From: CAG-1782 sp045601385
Lineage (GTDB): Bacteria > Bacillota > Clostridia > Christensenellales > DTU072
DNA length: 64,000 bases
Assembly (NCBI GenBank): GCA_045601385.1
Contig: JAZRZM010000004.1
Span: forward strand, 62,001 to 126,000
Reading direction: 5' to 3'
The notes under the pieces were generated by a model. It saw only the letters and a list, made by a program, of their open reading frames with translations. It ran no database searches and was not told the origin of the DNA. Numbering within the stretch: position 1 is the first letter of the stretch; each line of letters opens with the position of its first letter. Below, piece after piece: positions 63,101 to 64,000 of the stretch. The position numbers and the translations under genes were made by a program.

Positions 63101-64000
63101 AGGTACGGGCGTAAGTTGGATGAATAACAAGTTCGACATAACCGTCGGAAATCAGATTATCAGAAAGAACATGAAAGAACTGTTTGACGCATTCAAACAG
63201 GAACTGTCCAATCTGACTATCGACAAGTACAGCGACAAGGGATATTCGGCGACCGATTCGGCGGCGGAAGAACTCGTCAAGTACGGATACGAAGAAGCCG
63301 CGGGTTACTCGTCGCGTTCTTTGTACGGCTTATTCCGCGATTGGTTTGAAACAAACGGTTATGAAGAGGCTTTCCACGAAATCATCTATAACGCCGTCTA
63401 TAACGTCATTTCCGCCGAAGAAGCGGCGATTCTCAACAGAGCGTTCGCAGAGACGTTCGGTTCGAGAGAATTCCGCCTCGGCGATTATACGACGTGGATG
63501 AACACGTATCGCGAAGAGGAAGGGCAACAACTGCTTGCGTACTTTGAAGACGTCGTGGGACAACTGAACACGGTTTACAGCGGCTACGATTCGGTTGCCA
63601 CGCTGACGACCGTGATGGGCGCGCAATATACCGCGTTTACGAATGCGCTTGCGTCCTTACTTGTCAACAAATACAATTCCGTTTGGGCAAGCGAAAACGC
63701 CCTCGATCCGTCGACCTCGTTTGCGGGTGTGCTCGAAGCGATCGGCGCGCTGAACGCAGGCGTCTACAAAGCCGATTCGGGGCTCGTACGGTTTGCGCAA
63801 CAAATCGGCGAATTGCCGCACGAAACGGCGGCGGAATTGCGCTCGGTCTGGGCAACAGTCATTAACGATATCGAGAACGCGGTGTTCTTTGTTCCGATGA
63901 CAACCGCCATGCAACAGGCGTACGACGCCGTGATCGACGCGTACTACACCTTGCTCTTTACGGCAAAACCGGACGGAGACGGCGTCGCCGACTACTACGA
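45114..64000 (+). CDS. Giant lipoprotein, at least 6,295 residues (3' end beyond window)
   Basis: One frame, read codon by codon, stays open from the ATG at 45114 to the last base. GGAG lies 7 nt upstream. The signal peptide MKNKYLKFAILVLCLVLAFC is followed by lipobox VAAC (Cys24), so the protein should be anchored to the outer face of the membrane. The mature chain is acidic, rich in D, E, Y, S, T and N, with very few cysteines and no further membrane helix. Beta-rich blocks with strands such as VYIDLSKL and FVFVDLSRF (residues about 876, 1221, 2394, 2743, 3552, 4216) alternate with long helical stretches (for example residues 4750-4850). A 29-40-residue hairpin motif recurs. A spacer PNPPTPEG occurs near residue 5585. 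I recognise no enzymatic motif or named family. Confidence 0.93.
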   Translation, partial: MKNKYLKFAILVLCLVLAFCVAACSEREEEQEIDIGGEDVEQEVLYESTNKAGAFAAVKSAMAYMEASTAYDSPDWFSVSTVLNFTYHAYNQASSGKYLPDSVKKKAEFSLSVLANINLVDNSRSVVFLELNEAETRFTVFGLYYYQSAVYLNVFGKKYYADELNMTTVGNALMTALAIGTEDETNIVRIGGNFFQAILPSIMIGAIDLNSVAGIAWDILFESYGIRYSEEKVDYEELVDGVKQTVSKPRYMYVEEFFKLNWLMDMVCMGKIELRSIVSIDIGWEAFGLPNFDPIMKDILGFNLHDIMTKDWPTMSCPFYAVAELQPVTEEGEGSSGYAYVFNGLGIGVTAADGEFDVRLEITPFRFGPVADAQIKEKGAEIDLSEYSVGTAGKNKVYSKGSFANIEANFRMGVESPEGDRITVSDMLGGLLDLGGIGEIPIVLQEGASYIFDVKLAAALDLFNNAGNFLQLTYRYNRKEVLSVYLAPEFDQVTIGDKTFTPTSIYFDTSHLTSGGAEFFPNTKQTNIDFTERVTGLLGSDLMAYLDPYVSSSASRNAAQNADGDEEEGGLDVMAIIAMLIERNESGDGYKYLELPKRDGEHFLKVQFDNSGLNRVLSMIMPTVRFVDDGEEGFYENGIGLKGVTLSIDFTRPFDSIALTVDFTENTSMYVGIGSHNEDGSYNTGLSYFSRPAFEMEALGLNSSLTVDNKDQETAARALRGAYRDLDKNLSYTATMTGSVKVGSHDNTSINLDSLVALVSESLIASFGIATGSEMNIGYELQLGVVLTDMSQTALILDLYFMDKDNVRVHAQAPFVELYYRGAADTLYVNTQVDPDNDMVSQLHEFLNVTNVLTGSIPKFAIDNLGLSTALGAIRLDISDLYSAIGVVTEKASNAAFYIGKDALTTTENSDYVEVMPSNAGLDVMSLIGQAITSVSVTDGLLGVIVNEQVLNAVITMLDIGINGGLPGIKASVGLQIGTEYAKTETGETYYKQTNGNIYYVKFDPEQEKEIVYDADGNATELPVTSLELNPVLKDKEFAEVHFGLIDSNEGLVESFYFNWILIDTINITRTNSVSPKGSFSTTDYGSFQEWIDALNVSLNVETEFIVKANAEQFAWAQVYQLLTETGLASGMNSTITSVLQTAVIRLTSTLFDSTDSETALGGLQIGLAVRGTACLQDLFKSELAVVIFDKRVRSAGGYTANDGISYQVLLGVYLKDGEGILDLTYFDIDLLKINDVKSTYQGIIAGMWDSYVNAGKSDSVSPENHFTSGNNFVRGVMQQEILSYFFSEQYDKYNQGYFAKTYSTTRYKYMTLTDGYIYLYETSRLSAYFTYTADDNELRLLPNYSYYLISSDGTISVYEAGRAGARAEITPLMRDGAYYRIDVYDIENKMLTNNYGQSSYNEALFDAMLKSEAYSLFDTRQEKFSQNWKATYNKASEAVKIYMDEQKQATIDELKNFLTLSFKASADYTTRLADVASEAAYKTRETYPAYEYTTLRVLQATAEYKRIYAEMSAEMVEDEVNDLYNNYNQSQLFSFLGSSGGSLSDDYLNAVTWYRIYRNADISPIAVYNAAVFDVYEYYAKNAPIDIHVASNAEVSDAGKIALQMNYNKGRITLGLAEEVINAFFLTLHINFGGYRVFRSFDAEIDLTDGVGASVAINIFDVYNVSVGILSLRASLDENDSTSYYKVTLPTDESGAAVEGVPSAVRVKAEAYINMLNKLATNNTGEESIYDLSDLLTLLLTNSEFVLADLKDYYKKTESSFADTKSDEAVIAIKATAFRSLQEETDTRTSEAKTAELEKYVAQAWEDIVTGSADGKYKGAAEFSNQHYALAWDKLEGSSVRIHMDELQLDVLLEFLEEMDDSLHIYADLWFNMNNLYASSLKVTVTKEVLGEFEEAVAVDELRYDPTDIKQYYIGQSIPEGRFYTLSDGKYTLHKSINENTRETYKFAAGETYYIRKEATVLAVLYDGSEVTSTSEFAGKVYLTSGIFGLGNVMMQDVTGAVESIYSALDINFMSNISDTVRDFFGMAEKAQSAAPSNASSQNAATDLHTYLDILFNEKQFAVQLLKTSLITLVYVLADGDIADAIADLDFGLSVGIDYGENDFGLGVEVDFANNEIRAQNFREDESGKVQDTTAISLGVRGINVGFASDRNELAGVTTDLAVPETADGGEYITMEEFSKIGLALGGYLKIKMTETETDVDKPEGQADFNFDYAVNIFSRYWLERSLDLGFQADIPDYTDIEEEIYLDIKGNINLQTLSSLKDIGLYISMTSRSQREIYDLAYMRARREEMMKVLADCDNNYQEAWMTYSTMLRSGAQGGNTVDPIYKRLQYDYQTYLIMNDITKYLRTAYAGLTDEEYYEKYWNELYGQCGDYYLGDILGMYVELDKEGRGYIYIDLGFLNVEPIVIDDVSEVVKQVAKTFGIDWRTVFFPGELKAQNVAFGENNEVSVPSVGALCNAATDSDPFGVVANQILIALNTKQYQQFLLVSATSAAIYSVFSVLGNSGTQKYFGDVQPSEDDDYYLPHYSPNLSVNLEDWDEQSETYKLVNVELALDNFLTFSLGIDNPTLDVARGAQFITVREKIIGEDNIYSDYYTSIDDLWVQKPEVKLNMEGQLLIAAQGENEDSEVSGTINLGKLIRSIVGDDFPIDVMIETLETIDADLFFTLEVKLNILKMLNTLTSLDAIGGVGDVFGLLNGMGLEAYIEITSREHDDSGLIVANNVLMGIYLIEEGPTTNRYLSLYIDFSVFHISPIKITNLASVGADLFENIEKIMSGGDAENAAGDLGKQERVMDMLRLYTGVTASEQAALFNAASDEEKAQAWDGKAVENYLLLTIGNGYGITMTAVAAVLVEVLDQLFNDDKNIATRAFEGMAEDRITASYKEQIDLLEGIAATMESLVEGSVEDAWDNLTADTAQYLTVEEKEKAQKVYRMITDSNYYGLTESEMKEMAWYAYYWDIVGVSYLQIIQIFGETNAQRFVNMTGFASKVSVSEDYAGRLEAVKYGAESSTLLDESTFAIAAEYADYYISAAAFDKLYWHVDGLVSVLIESKQTATQAGGTKKTEEINNDAFMLFRNNPNLSVEDKEAYTAVYENYRRTAATDIIAGSKAWEQAYNEITAMQDALLAAMKYTNNYAVSSLGLEIQPFLLVADKYDVSNEYTAVSVIVGQNVPNGLYYKSGEEYVEATGLFVRDLQYYVKTFSPAWKAMAWDYLEKKGLIAEDTLTQYRLNERNRALRNARGTVVESNIYPYVWEKYVSEVSTATLNGTQDGYLVRKQTKYSVTLSGGEYSETHSDTLVDGMSVWYLETVDSVLPDVLTGANEDSYYTKAYSAMPELIIDTANGVGTVELGLFNEGNLLSLLLAVANFNIKIKFVQANIAFSNDKTGLIRKEYEIVSDDVGLSAEQEIVEESVSDYIAEKDEEGFFISIDSDFGYVYTKLELNFSFNADETSYDMGNLIQTVMSGFGGNFSINGYDISANVLIDILSEISKNYCLTIEARVNVFNLMKDIEKGLSTIDFAITLNPILSDGITVNYDDDIIQIVLGSLSESESFVFVDLSRFNIQKLYIRNAINYVRNLLMANNLGPAFFDPYGEESMAAIIEDVFLYSYFASAANAEEGDEEYVDLSVLLQERGLSTAIGSMAIFAFLDMLNMSALEDFLGASGDLGIDLAIFSLAEDINITADWDDSDRDLIRLGVSYDSLDANNVTSGNGISLDFSIHNMQLDLDQTKRILGVTVGDATEESEEIAEARQSLEEALGLTRNSEGDLVAIHKEDGKVYYTYYDEYKGQTIRTTDVDEADVARIAEIDDDLPNIVVHTTIYITANLKKLAGTDLNKSPISDLLDTFGSGLPVGSGLSDLLGSLMLYIADDHMVTFALDIDAEIELGNGQDSNYLAHIINGSVIRIRIRAWHTSDGQESDRVWATVTYQEGSLYVNATPINTDDGETPLKLVMYNVADMVFPSDAASVNAWTAIAEDWKAAVSGTSIGMNLNLEWKSTGFYALALRSAVVSLLNIFNLGGFDILPEIGAEVFIEANEIEDRFGVENDKVISFAIGVTAAIGETFYNNNDSSLLESGGLALTVGIRDFFVGFENFEEWGVTDGTSYVSIDELELVQVSTVLTMGLTDEEGRYTLAELLANVVDLASFGVTKEVYPMLDFMEDDSATLLVKVTARVNPSAFLDENGNLLDDLQAQIAISVQTDEGLRENIIVLSFVRGDVYIDLSKLNSSLGRVKIASVLDIVSSLTGSSAQGAGFPQDVRDTLLSIQEAFAGAENATQALSKAEVLNAVINLRFSGAQGLGLEVFYGSLYWFLKAFIDENIADTMELVAYVSNPSLSLGIDYNVDVKLNLNVPSTIYNDDELILLQQYMSQAKDYYGYNGLDVLLYNDIYKGYEEKTLNALREKLTISGLTYTYPDASVTSIGYATEILKKDFRLDLMQEVSEYVLINYPATDVIQTYKAALENAYDDLQNVWISGASGTDGTGYSTLKAVLLGMAHATATEKRAVLYALVDYMRAAAYDIKASSAYLTVAEDVIDAYDEMLSRYMSGEMSENTYYQGVLIPQVAAYGTKTTITVYDAVENIVRSTGLYKAVETTPSAEKVRDVNGWLDSALIVNGLTLRQWLTNLQSRYSYLDEDGCKVALFDMFAIELYSKPTKAEYGEYVDELYSMTDGKDQYAITDAIVAYYDDGKGFLADYLDEKFDYTANERIALQKLAAAYERGKVIVQDAWLVEIGKETSTTTTSEPPIEVHSAKYDEMMRSLKVKAWDAYRESMAEKSADERYTEGERNEAKRNYALSEFAYDNARIKVGEDDAELLKEAAFDNLQLYQSDYAAKLMESLVDGSTDGLLYTSWFEAVVYSYMDAATLTALADATFAANDPYAIRTILQSIPKSIREYNKTVGVMLTEVQEVALTYYLLTDTSEAYLFIAKNYSTPIETGKQTAVSMLQGVIDRVGKGFIDSLGKAILSGIVDEVNDATGTAYSVQSLTATEANEVVYAKYVGLIEKLFALTRAIDKGYDEWNISAESWDALVKGVDFDSYDNFDDFIAAAEAAIDAAADENLGYGVRKSSKDTKYFRTVMQDIYDIYKEQYATILSEGDEELNMLLAQLFDGAMTINAFAQKYDSSDANKQLQTATNIAYRIAGSALGSTAYPFTVNMYVYPAALAFAQTKRNGAQGTADAVVKATQYLNKAGTSDDSPVLDYFNNDILVYAVAYGALLADDHVADAVKRQAIEYYNLYTEEKYTVDSYKLTADAFDDLASSDYFVSGMSTANKALAKVVEYRYDILDGGLAFKNEVYRKAFELLLRYSASADRYEELQNVRNSVIFEYLYVNDEKTRVEMKDTITDAAQTVIAGIMKAISGEKSYYSADNIDIFMMLYDEFATAIGALYDNLKYDLDGANAVASLFETVKESLAQSVFEMKFTAEDYALAIDEVLAEREQGGVMHETTGVYKDIINTFIDAIECIADYAETLEYYAESMLDSYAGTTAADALVKAGYDDLLNYIRGVEAAYKGAVEQFVLDNYRSATHYSNKTVKQLIDNIAIPDAKSLLNTQWYNSEVYSIDSGLLKTESSQTLYYRSGSSVGEPNPPTPEGSEEISGTAKVTYVETYTVTMKVNVNAINYASVYGSSSLASIIGAQGVNLTGVKTYKKTTDTERVKDKKYYEKTAKEVTAKLVDQPIMSAMYVVNPGDATEYTQTSDLFYQDRQGYYYTFKTSNSTDMNSLYEVESHWIESEYAKTLTYQDGSTTMYSYAFKASAQNASSASQETSDNKDEAYAAEEAKWNDWVKSIRSGVVADLKGQYENDINNIITYIDGMKTKLNDYLSGITSAGLLASFADKIITSLNGWSYEKPEQKTLEVDARIPAGVYFEQKTVGADVFKTYEPTRDAVVSSGKIYYVKSPVSYSFGDENVKMQPLSDWIDYEAIGGLSFYKQYEQIEQMTYIAATSLTSDSGYNVGGDSVVTAKAVSGYLATLLEGKASAITPKEARSMLYLAYTDYKEGTGVSWMNNKFDITVGNQIIRKNMKELFDAFKQELSNLTIDKYSDKGYSATDSAAEELVKYGYEEAAGYSSRSLYGLFRDWFETNGYEEAFHEIIYNAVYNVISAEEAAILNRAFAETFGSREFRLGDYTTWMNTYREEEGQQLLAYFEDVVGQLNTVYSGYDSVATLTTVMGAQYTAFTNALASLLVNKYNSVWASENALDPSTSFAGVLEAIGALNAGVYKADSGLVRFAQQIGELPHETAAELRSVWATVINDIENAVFFVPMTTAMQQAYDAVIDAYYTLLFTAKPDGDGVADYY
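50868..50987 (+). repeat. Beta-hairpin motif copy 1 in the giant lipoprotein
   Basis: Residues about 1919-1958. It opens with GQSIPEGRFYTL and closes with AAGETYYIRK. Consensus over the copies: (I/V)P-x-G-x-(Y/F)-(Y/F), 20-30 residues, then YY(V/I)(K/R). Confidence 0.55.
54624..54710 (+). repeat. Beta-hairpin motif copy 2 in the giant lipoprotein
   Basis: Residues about 3171-3199. It opens with GQNVPNGLYYKSG and closes with RDLQYYVK. The GQ-x-(I/V)P lead is shared with copy 1. Confidence 0.55.
62688..62798 (+). repeat. Beta-hairpin motif copy 3 in the giant lipoprotein
   Basis: Residues about 5859-5895. It opens with IPAGVYFEQK and closes with SSGKIYYVK. Looser relatives are near residue 985 (ETYYKQTNGNIYYVK) and near 5680. 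Confidence 0.5.

Noticed and set aside
45066..63914. Long minus-strand open frames (up to 796 codons) opposite the giant gene
   Set aside because: They are antisense shadows. The sense gene rarely uses TTA, CTA or TCA codons, so few stops appear on the other strand. The products are rich in H, R, V and F without family motifs, and the sense frame has signal peptide, promoter and ribosome site.

Overview
The window looks like a chromosomal segment of a low-to-mid GC, Gram-positive-type (monoderm) anaerobe of the Clostridia. The evidence is purine-rich Shine-Dalgarno sites in front of most genes, sigma-A promoters with 16-18 bp spacers, a CIRCE/HrcA operator, a YerC/HisR-type TrpR-family regulator heading a histidine operon, a DnaD plus DnaC-type loader pair, lipoprotein signal peptides, and BspA/InlB-type repeat proteins. 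The gene style reminds me of uncultured Christensenellales (Borkfalkia-like) genomes, but that placement is a guess. No tRNA, rRNA, CRISPR array, prophage, plasmid or insertion-sequence gene was found.

Layout. 1-2.5 kb: end of a metallo-beta-lactamase-fold gene, a PfkB sugar kinase and alanine dehydrogenase. 2.6-8 kb: an unknown protein (minus), then rpsF-ssb-rpsR and greA-lysS-decarboxylase (plus). 8.0-8.3 kb: a pair of 73-bp direct repeats around a 15-bp-stem hairpin. 8.3-15.8 kb: a compact minus-strand histidine operon yerC/hisR-hisZG(fused)-hisD-hisC-hisB-hisH-hisA-hisF-hisIE, nearly all with overlapping stop/start codons. 15.9-18.6 kb: a serine hydrolase and galE (minus). 18.7-20.3 kb: a ROK kinase and a GmhA-like sugar isomerase (plus), followed by a tandem array of ~101-bp palindromic repeats. 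20.6-26.5 kb: a plus-strand run with an AT-rich repeat lipoprotein, two phosphoesterases, a Dabb protein, an M20 peptidase, a substrate-binding protein whose lobes are in permuted order, and an amino-acid-type permease. 26.5-32 kb (minus): an acyltransferase-like membrane protein, a small membrane protein, serS, argH and argG. 32.2-36.8 kb (plus): an LRR membrane protein and two paralogous 12-TM-type transporters. 36.9-37.4 kb: an HrcA-controlled small heat-shock protein. 37.7-41.0 kb (minus): a Rad50/SbcC-like protein with a zinc hook but no recognisable ATPase motifs. 41.2-44.9 kb (plus): DnaD-like, DnaC-like, LOG-like and HAD proteins.

The last 18.9 kb (45114 to the window edge) is one uninterrupted plus-strand reading frame of at least 6,295 codons. 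I read it codon by codon and found no stop. It starts with a lipoprotein signal peptide and has its own near-consensus promoter, a leader peptide and a hairpin. It encodes a giant acidic, probably surface-anchored lipoprotein with recurring beta-strand motifs and helical stretches, and matches no family I can name. It is the strongest candidate for something undescribed here. Next come the permuted substrate-binding protein, the ATPase-dead Rad50-like protein and the two families of palindromic intergenic repeats.
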